From: Chamaesiphon minutus PCC 6605 | GTDB taxonomy: Bacteria; Cyanobacteriota; Cyanobacteriia; Cyanobacteriales; Chamaesiphonaceae | DNA length: 64,000 nucleotides | Direction: 5' to 3' | Assembly (NCBI RefSeq): GCF_000317145.1 | Contig: NC_020053.1 | Location: 382,652-446,651, forward strand | In this document: positions 43,274 to 51,142 of the stretch, in pieces | Layout: each line of letters starts with the position of its first letter | Position numbering within the stretch: position 1 is the stretch's first letter | The notes under the pieces: generated by a model | What the model saw: the letters and a program-made list of their open reading frames with translations, nothing else | Database searches by the model: none | Told to the model about the DNA's origin: nothing | Made by a program: the position numbers and the translations under genes

Positions 43274-44251
43274 TTGACGAAACATTCATTATTACTCGCG
43301 ATCGCAGGGAATATTATCTTGTCGATCGTCGCGATTTCTGGAGCCAATGCTGCACAGTTACAGCCACAAATGACGCTTCCAGATTCAATCGCTCCTGGCA
43401 ACATGATTGTAGATCCTGCCATACCGCCAACATTCAATCCCCAAGGCATTCAATCGATCCTCTCCAATCCTGGCAATCTTACTAATGTCTTTAGCGGCAT
43501 TATCTCTGCCTTTCCAGGATTAGATCCGAATATTGCTTCAGCTCTGACAACTGCATCGCAATATGCACCGATCGCTCAAAGCGTCCTGGCGGGACAGGCA
43601 CCTACCCCAGCACAAATCGGACAAGTTGCCGGGGGGATGAATGGGGGTACTGGAATTGGGATTAACTTTGGTGCCTGGGGACTAGATGCAGCGGGTCAAA
43701 TCCAAGCATTGAATCCCGATGGCAGCGTCAAAACCGACGATCCGACAGGCAAAATGGTTGCTTATCAGGCTTCTAACATGATTAACGGCAAAGGTTTCGA
43801 TACTAAAGCTGTCATCGCTCAATTGGATTTAGCTAAAGCTAAGTCTGGATCTAGTGTTGCCGAAGCCAATCGCCAAAGCACCAACAAAGCAGTTTCTTCG
43901 ATTATGAGTGCGACTGGTGATGCTAGTAATTCTGCATTGGCGACTGGTGCCGCCCAAGCTAACATCAGTGCCCAAGCAGGTAGCAGTTTCAATCGCATGG
44001 GCGCAATGAATAATATGCTCTCCCAAAATCTGATCGTAGGTACCAATGCAAATACTATCGGTCTTGGTCTTTTATCTCAAGGCGAAAACCAAGCCAAGCA
44101 AAACGCTCTGGTACAACAGCGGAGTATGGCTGAGGACGAGCAAAAACGAGTGGAGGCAGATCTCGACGATCTCCAGATTAAATATCTAGAAGCTAGCCAG
44201 TTAAAAGCTCGCGCTCCTTGGTGCTACAGAATGAACACTTGTCCCCTCTAG
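43274..44251 (+). CDS. Exported VirB5/TrbJ-like protein
   Basis: 325 aa, TTG start supported by AAGAGGTAG six bases upstream. Signal peptide (TKHSLLLAIAGNIILSIVAI, cut near ANA), then a Gly/Ala/Ser/Asn-rich mature part with helical C-terminal region (NKAVSSIMSATGDASNSALA; QRSMAEDEQKRVEADLDDLQ). Position between VirB4- and VirB6-like genes, export signal and helical Gln/Ala-rich make-up fit the minor pilin/adhesin class VirB5. Homology is not obvious at sequence level. Confidence 0.55.
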   Translation: MTKHSLLLAIAGNIILSIVAISGANAAQLQPQMTLPDSIAPGNMIVDPAIPPTFNPQGIQSILSNPGNLTNVFSGIISAFPGLDPNIASALTTASQYAPIAQSVLAGQAPTPAQIGQVAGGMNGGTGIGINFGAWGLDAAGQIQALNPDGSVKTDDPTGKMVAYQASNMINGKGFDTKAVIAQLDLAKAKSGSSVAEANRQSTNKAVSSIMSATGDASNSALATGAAQANISAQAGSSFNRMGAMNNMLSQNLIVGTNANTIGLGLLSQGENQAKQNALVQQRSMAEDEQKRVEADLDDLQIKYLEASQLKARAPWCYRMNTCPL

Positions 44252-44274
44252 TTTATCTATTTAATCCAATCGCA

Positions 44275-44317
44275 ATCTATTTAAGATATTTTTTTCATCT
44301 AGATATCTTAAATAGAT
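44275..44317. terminator. Strong hairpin inside the secretion cluster
   Basis: Perfect 15-bp stem ATCTATTTAAGATAT / ATATCTTAAATAGAT with a 13-nt T-rich loop, between the VirB5-like and VirB6-like genes. Possible attenuator, processing site or protein-binding site. Confidence 0.5.
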
Positions 44318-44350
44318 GAACAAGATTTTAGTTTAGAGGCCACAGTTATT

Positions 44351-45454
44351 ATGCTTGTCGATTTTCCTAACATTACAATTTTAGCATCAACAGATCCCGC
44401 CGTAATTGCCGATCAATATCAAGCAGCTTTAAACAAAATCATCGCAATGTTCATCACTGGGGATGCTTCAGCGATGACCGATACCTTTTGGGCTGCAATA
44501 GTAGAGCCATGCAAACTTATTGCTGGAATTGGCGTTTTGTTTTGGCTGATACCGATTTTGCCAGATCTATCTCTTGATAATCTTAAAAATCACTTGCTCA
44601 GGATTTTAATGCTGTTGTTCATAACATTTATATTCATCAACAATGCTTACCCAGCGCGTGTTTTTGCTATTGGGAACTACGCCATGATTAAAGGGATAGA
44701 TAGTGCCATAGCGGACAACCTAAAACTGCTTGGAAATGTCAATGCCGATCTTGCAAATCTTAAAATTGACAATCAAAAAATTAAAGCCATCAGCAATCAA
44801 ATCCAAACTTGTATCAAACTACCGAAGACGATCGCCGATCCCGACCCCGCCAAGCCTGGAAATGTTATTCCAAATCCAGCATACGTCCAGTGTGGTAAAG
44901 ATGTTAAGACAATGGTCGTACAGGCTAAACTATCGATAAATAACCCAGAAATTGTCAAAGAATTAGCTAATACCGAAGCCAAACTAAATGCGATCGTTGA
45001 TGGCTATGATTACAATAGTGCCTGGAATCAGTTTGTTACTTTTGTAAACGACCCTGATAAATGGATACGTAATAATCTTTTCGGGTCTATCCTAGATGCT
45101 TGGTCTTACGTAATCAATCAATCAACCGACGAAAGTTTTATTTTATCCATTCTTGCTTTACCGATTTCACTTGCATTCTCATTTATAAATACCAAGCCAT
45201 TCGAGATTTGGTTTGCTTCATTATGGGGATTGGGCATATTCAAGTTTTCATTGACGATTCTAAGTGGTTGTGTTTCGTTTATGAACGCAAACTTAGTTGG
45301 TGGTACGCCAGTCTGGGGCATGGAGTTAAGTTATGCCCTCGGTGCGCCAATAATTGCTGGAATAATTGCCAAAGGTGGCGGAGAAGGTCTTATAGCACTA
45401 ATGGCTCAGGTTTCAACTGAATTAACCGGACTGATGAAACCTTCTGCCAAGTAA
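44351..45454 (+). CDS. VirB6-like polytopic membrane protein
   Basis: 367 aa. Periplasmic-looking start, helices near 52-70 (CKLIAGIGVLFWLIPIL) and 83-102 (LLRILMLLFITFIFINNAYP), a soluble loop of ~150 residues with two Cys (IQTCIKLP, YVQCGKD), then helices FILSILALPISLAFSFI, LWGLGIFKFSLTILSGCVSF and LGAPIIAGIIAKGG. The topology and place before a VirB8-like gene fit VirB6/TrbL, the channel protein of the inner-membrane complex. Confidence 0.65.
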   Translation: MLVDFPNITILASTDPAVIADQYQAALNKIIAMFITGDASAMTDTFWAAIVEPCKLIAGIGVLFWLIPILPDLSLDNLKNHLLRILMLLFITFIFINNAYPARVFAIGNYAMIKGIDSAIADNLKLLGNVNADLANLKIDNQKIKAISNQIQTCIKLPKTIADPDPAKPGNVIPNPAYVQCGKDVKTMVVQAKLSINNPEIVKELANTEAKLNAIVDGYDYNSAWNQFVTFVNDPDKWIRNNLFGSILDAWSYVINQSTDESFILSILALPISLAFSFINTKPFEIWFASLWGLGIFKFSLTILSGCVSFMNANLVGGTPVWGMELSYALGAPIIAGIIAKGGGEGLIALMAQVSTELTGLMKPSAK

Positions 45455-45502
45455 TTCATTAAAAATCATATCATCTGCCATTAGCTCGCTTTACTATTAA
45501 AC

Positions 45503-46348
45503 ATGATGAAAGTCAGACAAATTTCAAACTTTATTCCGCCTAGCGATGAGCCGTCATCAGCAATAGTTATCGATCGGGAAATTGCCGATTCCGCGCAGCG
45601 GACGCTACGCGAACGACAAGAAGAATATCTTGTAGATAGTTCGGCAACAATTAGCTCAAAAAATATTATTACTGGCTGGAAGATTGCCACCTTTGGGCTA
45701 CTCGTTGGCAATGCTCTGTTTGGAATAGTTATTATCGGCATGTTATTTGCCGCCATCTCACGATCGATGCCGACATTCATTACTCGTGGTAATGGTGAAA
45801 CAGAAACACTCGAATTCTTTACGGGAAACGATCGCTCGCCGACTTTAATAAAATTCTTCGCTCAAAAAACAATGAGCGGTATTTATACCTGGCGAAATAC
45901 CTTACCGGAACAAGGCAATATTCCCGATCCTGGTATTGCTGTTGAAGGCGGCAGAAAAATTCCGACTACTGCATATCGCTATACTCTGGCCTTAGAGCCA
46001 GAATTTGCGAACAGTTATCGCAAAGCATTAAGCGAGCTGCAATCGATCGTGCAAGGGAATGGCAATAGCGCGATGCAAACTGCATACATCGTCGAGCAAA
46101 TTGGCGAGCCAGAATCTTTAGGCTCTGGTAAATGGAAGATTAAAGTTGCTGGTACTCAATTAATTGTCAACAACAACAATGAGCAACCGAGAAAACTCAA
46201 CATTAACGTCGAGATGATTGTCAGAGCCGTGGTACCACCACTTTTATCAGAGGTCACTAGCAAATATAAAGATATCGGCATTGCCAAAGCCGCTCAAATA
46301 GCTCGCGCCGAAGGCTTAGAAGTTATCTCGATTACAAACATCAAGTAA
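45503..46348 (+). CDS. VirB8-like assembly protein
   Basis: 281 aa. Cytosolic N-terminus, one helix (IATFGLLVGNALFGIVIIGM LF region, about 60-82), then a periplasmic domain of ~190 residues, the layout of VirB8, which nucleates assembly of the inner-membrane complex. It precedes the VirB10-like gene as usual. The N-terminal stretch SAQRTLRERQ is encoded by a small palindromic repeat (45591-45615), an in-frame insertion in the cytosolic tail where it is presumably tolerated. Confidence 0.65.
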   Translation: MMKVRQISNFIPPSDEPSSAIVIDREIADSAQRTLRERQEEYLVDSSATISSKNIITGWKIATFGLLVGNALFGIVIIGMLFAAISRSMPTFITRGNGETETLEFFTGNDRSPTLIKFFAQKTMSGIYTWRNTLPEQGNIPDPGIAVEGGRKIPTTAYRYTLALEPEFANSYRKALSELQSIVQGNGNSAMQTAYIVEQIGEPESLGSGKWKIKVAGTQLIVNNNNEQPRKLNINVEMIVRAVVPPLLSEVTSKYKDIGIAKAAQIARAEGLEVISITNIK

Positions 46349-46381
46349 GTTATTTACTCTACAACATCAAGGAATAGTTAA

Positions 46382-48538
46382 ATGTCACAGCAAAAGTTAA
46401 CCCTCGAAGAAGTGTCTAAAAATATGGGAATACAATTGCCAAAATCTGGCGATGTATCACCAGAATCGCAAACTAAACCCGCTAGTGCCGCTGAGTTACA
46501 AGAAGATTCACAGGCACCAGAAAGAAATCCAAAGCTCCAGATCCTATTAATTGGATTGGCACTATTTAGCACTCTAGGCATTGGAACTATGCTGCTATTG
46601 TGGGGTTTAGGCAGCGCGACAACTCCGCAAGTTGCCAAAAAACCGGATTCTCTATCGAGCGAACAAGCTACTGCATCGACTCCAGAACAGCAAAAAGAAG
46701 TTGCGGACTTAAAAACTAAGCTGGTGATGGAACAGCAAAAATCAGAAGCAGCAAGACTCGCAGCACAGCAAGCAAAAGCTTCATCGCCAAGTCCAACCCC
46801 AACCCCCAGCTCCTCTGCATTAACAACTCCAGTTGCTACTGCTAATGCCACCAAACCGATCGAAAAGATGCAGCCTTCAGACAGCGACAGGGCACAGTTA
46901 GCCTCTTTACAACAGCAAAAACAACAGGAAGCAGCCCAGTTAGCCTCTTTGCAACAGCAAAAACAACAGGAAGCAGCCCAGTTAGCCTCTTTGCGCCAAT
47001 CTCGCCAACGAGAGGCATCACAGCCTATAGCAGCTCGACCCCAGCCAGCTAGCGAAAAAAGTCAAGCTTCGCTCCGAAGCCAGCGAAATGGCAACATAGC
47101 AAGAACTTTTTCACCACAACCTGCAAGAGTCGTCCAACGAAATCAGATCGCCGCAGCTCAAATACCAAAAATTAGTCAGCCTACAGTTGCTCCACAACCC
47201 AGACTCGACTGGGAGCAAGCATCAAGCTTAGCTAATTATGGCGGTACTTCTGGTGCTGACTCCAGCATCAAGCCAACAGATCGCTCCTTCGCGCTTACTG
47301 GAAACAGTGCCATGTCACCCGTTCTCCGCTTGCCAGTCGGTCAAGTAGTCTCTGGAAAGCTGGTCACACCTTTTTACACATTAATTTCTGATGGGGGCGG
47401 GATGTCTCAAAACGCCAAGGCTTCAGCAACAGTGACGATCGACAAAGCGGTCGAGGTCGGTAGTGGCTGGCATCTACCAGTTGGCACCGCGATCGAATTC
47501 GAGCTACAAATTGCCGATAACGGCATGATTCAAGCAGTATCGAAAAAAGTTACCTATGGCAATACTGAAATTGCCATCCCGCCAGGAGCATTTAGTATCA
47601 CTGGTAACGACAACCAACCTCTATTCGCCCAAATCAAAGAAGTTAACGGTTCGCAGCTTGCCGCAGCCGATACCCGCGCTGCAATCTTCGGTGGTGCGGC
47701 TGAACTTGGTAACGTCTTGGTCAACAGTGGCAATAGCAGTACTGTCACTGTCGGACTGGGTACGACGATCGCCACTCAAAGTAATGCCAGCCCTAACATT
47801 CTCGGTGCTTTAGTTAAAGGTGCTTTTAGTCCGCTCGCTCAAACTCAAATCAGCCGTGCCAACACTATGGCGAGCCGAGTGGACAAGATGAGTAAAGTCG
47901 GCTACTTACTTCCTGGAACCCCAATGCGCGTGTATGTCGCCCAAGCTGCAACGTTTCAACTTCCTATGGACAATAGTAACCCTCCTCAAACGCTAAGTTT
48001 GACCCAAAATTACCAACCCACTCCAGAGCCAAAGGTTGCTCGATTGGATAACTCAGCTACTTCATTAATTGTAGAAACACCAACAGATCCAGAAGTGATT
48101 CAGTCGGTCACTAATTCTGGTGGAGCGAATGTTGTTGCACCCAATCCTTTCTACGTTTCTCCACTCCAAAAACCCAGCCCATCGCCCCAGTATGTAAGAA
48201 CTCCAACCCAGTCGTCGATCCAGCCTCCAGCGATCGAATCTAACTACACGACTGCCCCTGCTCGACCTCAAGTAACTTCAAATCAGCCGCTCGATCGATC
48301 TCCAGCAATCGATCCCAACAACACAACCGTTCCTACTCAGCCGCTAGGAACCCCAACTCAGCCATCTATCCAGCCTCAAGCTATAAATCCCGATTATACA
48401 ACCGTTCCTACTCAGCCACCAGGAACCCCAGTTCAATCCTTTACCCCTCAACCTCCTACTATCAATCCTAATTATCCGGCTGCTCCAACTCAACCGATAA
48501 CCGTACAGACTTCCCAAGGCAATTATGTTATTAAGTAA
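46382..48538 (+). CDS. VirB10/TrbI-like protein
   Basis: 718 aa. Short cytosolic part, one helix (LQILLIGLALFSTLGIGTML), then a coiled-coil Gln-rich linker containing tandem 14-residue repeats (QLASLQQQKQQEAA, 42-bp DNA units at 46895-46978), then the VirB10 beta-barrel domain: LPVGQVVSGKLVTPFYTLIS, ATVTIDKAVEVGSGWHLPVG, GTAIEFELQIAD, VGYLLPGTPMRVYV. A long Pro/Thr/Gln-rich tail with repeated TVPTQP(L/P)GTP units follows, beyond the normal family end. It spans inner and outer membranes of the secretion channel. Confidence 0.85.
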   Translation: MSQQKLTLEEVSKNMGIQLPKSGDVSPESQTKPASAAELQEDSQAPERNPKLQILLIGLALFSTLGIGTMLLLWGLGSATTPQVAKKPDSLSSEQATASTPEQQKEVADLKTKLVMEQQKSEAARLAAQQAKASSPSPTPTPSSSALTTPVATANATKPIEKMQPSDSDRAQLASLQQQKQQEAAQLASLQQQKQQEAAQLASLRQSRQREASQPIAARPQPASEKSQASLRSQRNGNIARTFSPQPARVVQRNQIAAAQIPKISQPTVAPQPRLDWEQASSLANYGGTSGADSSIKPTDRSFALTGNSAMSPVLRLPVGQVVSGKLVTPFYTLISDGGGMSQNAKASATVTIDKAVEVGSGWHLPVGTAIEFELQIADNGMIQAVSKKVTYGNTEIAIPPGAFSITGNDNQPLFAQIKEVNGSQLAAADTRAAIFGGAAELGNVLVNSGNSSTVTVGLGTTIATQSNASPNILGALVKGAFSPLAQTQISRANTMASRVDKMSKVGYLLPGTPMRVYVAQAATFQLPMDNSNPPQTLSLTQNYQPTPEPKVARLDNSATSLIVETPTDPEVIQSVTNSGGANVVAPNPFYVSPLQKPSPSPQYVRTPTQSSIQPPAIESNYTTAPARPQVTSNQPLDRSPAIDPNNTTVPTQPLGTPTQPSIQPQAINPDYTTVPTQPPGTPVQSFTPQPPTINPNYPAAPTQPITVQTSQGNYVIK
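46895..46992 (+). repeat. 42-bp tandem repeats in the VirB10-like gene
   Basis: Units begin CAGTTAGCCTCTTT at 46895, 46937 and 46979 (the third partial). Two full units differ at one base. Each encodes QLASLQQQKQQEAA, so copy-number changes alter coiled-coil length without a frameshift. Confidence 0.9.
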
Positions 48539-49064
48539 AATGCCAGTTTTGGTATTAGTTTCACTTTTACTTCCTACCGCTGCTGTTAAGGCTAGTACGG
48601 TGTCATTACAAAGAGATCTAGTAATTGCCAATGTATCCGAGAATACAGGGCAATTACTCGATTGGTCGGCAACCGATCGCCGGATCGAACGAATATTTTT
48701 TGACAATCCCGAACGCTTCCGAGATTCATTTGTAATTACTACCGATGGTTGCACAAACAATAAATGTGTCAATGCTTCACTTTTAAATATTAGTGCCCGT
48801 CCTGGGGGTCGTTACCCTAATGGTTCGCTCAAAGTAATCCTCAACGATCGGGCAGGTAGAAAGCGTATTTTGACAGTGAATGTAGTTAAGGTCAAACAGG
48901 TTGACGATAGCGTGATGACATTTTCACCCGTTGCGATTCTCAGTCAACCCAATTATCGACCGCCGCAATTTTATAACGATCGGCCTGTTTATCCAACTTC
49001 CAATCGAAAAGAGACGGCAAACTCAAATTCATTTTACATAAACAACTCAACAACTCGCCGCTAA
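48525..49064 (+). CDS. Exported VirB9/TraK-like candidate
   Basis: 179 aa; the ATG lies 14 bp before the end of the VirB10-like gene, so the two are coupled. Signal peptide MLLSKMPVLVLVSLLLPTAA, then a beta-rich domain (RIERIFFDNPERFRDSFVIT, GSLKVILNDRAGRKRILTVN) with one Cys pair (DGCTNNKC). A short Asn/Pro/Tyr-rich tail. Its pairing with the VirB10-like gene suggests the outer-membrane-side VirB9/TraK role; no clear homology was seen. Confidence 0.6.
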   Translation: MLLSKMPVLVLVSLLLPTAAVKASTVSLQRDLVIANVSENTGQLLDWSATDRRIERIFFDNPERFRDSFVITTDGCTNNKCVNASLLNISARPGGRYPNGSLKVILNDRAGRKRILTVNVVKVKQVDDSVMTFSPVAILSQPNYRPPQFYNDRPVYPTSNRKETANSNSFYINNSTTRR

Positions 49065-49150
49065 TTAGGTAAAGCGATCGTCCTTCGACGCGATCGCGAA
49101 GCGCGCCGAGGCGGTCGAGTATCGATCTTAAGCAGGGGCTTTTAAGAGAT

Positions 49151-49288
49151 ATGAATCAGCATGTTTTACAGCAGATGGCAGTTTACATTCAGGCAATAAT
49201 TGTCTTTTTAGTTGTTTTAGGAATATCTTTTGAATTGTACATTAAATTAGCTAATTTGAGACGCAACTACATTCCAAAAAAGCGATGA
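49151..49288 (+). CDS. 45-aa single-helix membrane protein
   Basis: MNQHVLQQMAVYIQAIIVFL ... KLANLRRNYIPKKR: one helix (YIQAIIVFLVVLGISFELYI) and a basic end. Its TGA overlaps the ATG of the next small gene (ATGA), so it belongs to a chain of coupled small membrane-protein genes in the secretion cluster. Function unknown. Confidence 0.6.
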   Translation: MNQHVLQQMAVYIQAIIVFLVVLGISFELYIKLANLRRNYIPKKR

Positions 49289-49362
49289 CAAATCAAATAA
49301 ATATGAATCAGCGAAATTGGCAAGTGTTTCAAATTTACGCTCTTAGAGCCATTGTAATTTTA
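49285..49362 (+). pseudogene. Small membrane-protein gene, 5' part, split by ISL3 copy 2
   Basis: MTNQINMNQRNWQVFQIYAL RAIVIL, then the IS. Joining across one target duplication to 50801-50890 restores one frame of 55 codons (..RAIVIL-VCTGALISAVSGMYGM..NNQQTTK stop). The original protein had one helix. As it stands the frame enters the IS and stops within ten codons. Confidence 0.85.
49355..49362. repeat. 8-bp target-site duplication (left), ISL3 copy 2
   Basis: TAATTTTA; repeated immediately after the element at 50793-50800. Confidence 0.95.
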
Positions 49363-50792
49363 GGTTCTCCAGTACCTAATGTGCTAATTAAATGAGAATC
49401 GAGGCAGTACAAGAGAAAGAAAATAAAATAAATATGTCAAAACTGCTGACGAGGAGAGGAAAAGCAAGATAATGAAGAGAGGAAGAAATAGTAAGAAGAG
49501 CGGCGGGCAGGGCAAGTGGCAACAAAAAAGGAACTCAAGCTACTAACGGAGCTATTAGGAATAGAAGGAATGCGAGTAGAGTCGCAGCGACAATATGAAG
49601 GAATAGGCATCATCTTACAGGTAGAAGCAATAAAGAAAGAAAGCAAATGCCATAGATGCGGAACGAAGAGTAGTAGCTTACATCAGAATAATAGATACAT
49701 AGTAAAAGATTTGCCGTGGGGAGAGCAGCAAGTTCACCTAGAAATAAACAGAAGACAATTTAAATGTAAAAAATGTCAAAAACCATTTAGCGAACAACTA
49801 GAATTTGTTAAAGGCAGAAGAACATATACTTCAAGACTAGCTAAAAAAATCCTAGCAGAAGCACTAGAAGGAGATATTCAGAGCGTAGCTAGAACAGGAG
49901 TAATGACGACAGCAGAAATAGAGAGAATAATTGAAGACGCAGCAGCAGAGCTAAACGGAGAAAAGCCAACGGATTTAAGAAAACTGGGAATAGATGAAAT
50001 AGCAATGGTAAAAGGACAAGGAAAATATTGTGCAGTATTAGTAGATATAGAGCGAGGAAAATTATTAGCAATAATCGAAAGCAGAAAGAGTGAAGAAATA
50101 GAGAAAATCCTGAAAGGATGGGGGACAGAGGTACTGGAAAGGATCGAAGAAGTCAGCATAGACTTATGGAAAGGGTATAAAAGCTTAGCGATAGAAGTGA
50201 TGCCTAATGCTCAAGTAGTAGCAGACAGATTTCATGTAACAGCGCAAATAAATAGTGAGTTAGATAAGCTGAGAAAACAAGAAAAAAGAGCGATAGAGGC
50301 TAAACTTAAATCCGCAAAGACATTAGAGCAAAAGAATGAATACACTCGGCAATTGGCAGTAATAAAATCGAGTAAATATGCGCTGCTAAAAAATGAAAAA
50401 GAGTTAAGAGAGGAGAAAGAACAAGAGAAGCTCAAGCAGGTTAGAGAAGAATTTGCCAACATTAGGGCAGCACATCTACTCAAAGAAAAATGGAGAGAGA
50501 TAATGGAAAAAACAACATCGTGGATGAGAGGACTATTGAAAATTAGACATTGGCTGGTAAGAGCCAAGCAGCATTTGCCAAATAGTTGTGGCACAATCTC
50601 GCGATGGTTAACAGAGATAGTTGCTTACTTTGATGAGCGAACTACTAGTGGTGTAGTTGAGGGAATTAATAATAAGATTAAGCTCATCAAGCGTACTGCT
50701 TATGGCTTCACTAATTTCAACAACTTCCGAAACAGATGCTTGCTAACTTGGAGATTCAATTATTGATTTAGCACATTAGGTACTGGAGAACC
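49363..50792 (+). mobile_element. ISL3-family insertion sequence, copy 2
   Basis: 1430 bp, same ends (GGTTCTCCAGTACCTAATGT... and complement) and an identical transposase as the copy at 1327-2756, but a different 8-bp target duplication (TAATTTTA). It interrupts a small membrane gene in the middle of the secretion operon and could have polar effects on the genes from 50891 onward. Confidence 0.97.
49516..50766 (+). CDS. tnpA: ISL3-family transposase (copy 2)
   Basis: 416 aa, GTG start, residue-for-residue identical to the transposase at 1480-2730: zinc-binding CHRCG and CKKCQ, catalytic Asp in LGIDEIAM and VSIDLWKG, Glu in VVEGINNK. Intact and presumably active; either copy could move both elements. 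Confidence 0.96.
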   Translation: MATKKELKLLTELLGIEGMRVESQRQYEGIGIILQVEAIKKESKCHRCGTKSSSLHQNNRYIVKDLPWGEQQVHLEINRRQFKCKKCQKPFSEQLEFVKGRRTYTSRLAKKILAEALEGDIQSVARTGVMTTAEIERIIEDAAAELNGEKPTDLRKLGIDEIAMVKGQGKYCAVLVDIERGKLLAIIESRKSEEIEKILKGWGTEVLERIEEVSIDLWKGYKSLAIEVMPNAQVVADRFHVTAQINSELDKLRKQEKRAIEAKLKSAKTLEQKNEYTRQLAVIKSSKYALLKNEKELREEKEQEKLKQVREEFANIRAAHLLKEKWREIMEKTTSWMRGLLKIRHWLVRAKQHLPNSCGTISRWLTEIVAYFDERTTSGVVEGINNKIKLIKRTAYGFTNFNNFRNRCLLTWRFNY

Positions 50793-50800
50793 TAATTTTA

Positions 50801-50890
50801 GTATGCACAGGTGCTTTAATTAGTGCTGTCTCTGGAATGTATGGTATGGCGCGTTACTTTACTCCCAATAATCAACAAACAACTAAATAA
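50801..50890 (+). pseudogene. Small membrane-protein gene, 3' part
   Basis: VCTGALISAVSGMYGMARYF then TPNNQQTTK and TAA. Continuation of 49285-49362 beyond the IS. The TAA is followed directly by the ATG of the next gene. Confidence 0.85.
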
Positions 50891-51097
50891 ATGAGAAGTC
50901 AGACTTTTAGACACTACAGATCGGAATCTATCGGGCAATGGTTTTATAAAAATCGTCTCACGTTCTTCAAGGTTGCAATGAGAACGGCGATCTACTCGAT
51001 GATTTTGATGTCTTTTTACAACATTTTCACAGGCGGCTTGAGTGTTTATCTATTTCTAAAAGAGGCTGTATTTCCTATTTTTAACGAATTAATGTAG
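50891..51097 (+). CDS. 68-aa small membrane protein
   Basis: MRSQTFRHYRSESIGQWFYK... with one or two helices (AMRTAIYSMILMSFYNIFTG; GLSVYLFLKEAVFPIF). Starts without a gap after the broken small gene, so it was coupled to it. The last codons (FPIFNELM) are part of a 36-bp tandem duplication. Unknown accessory of the secretion cluster. Confidence 0.6.
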   Translation: MRSQTFRHYRSESIGQWFYKNRLTFFKVAMRTAIYSMILMSFYNIFTGGLSVYLFLKEAVFPIFNELM

Positions 51098-51142
51098 CGT
51101 GAATTGTTTCCTATTTTTAATGAGGTAATGTAGCATGAATTT
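51071..51142 (+). repeat. 36-bp tandem duplication at a gene junction
   Basis: Two units (51071-51106, 51107-51142) beginning TTTCCTATTTTTAA and containing TAATGTAGCRTGAATT. The first covers the end of the 68-aa gene, the second the ribosome-binding area and start codon of the next gene. The first unit has CGTG where the second has CATG, so only the second offers the ATG. Confidence 0.85.

Noticed and set aside
46895..46992. CRISPR-like tandem repeats
   Set aside because: Direct 42-bp units without spacers, in frame inside the VirB10-like gene; no CRISPR array was seen anywhere in the window.
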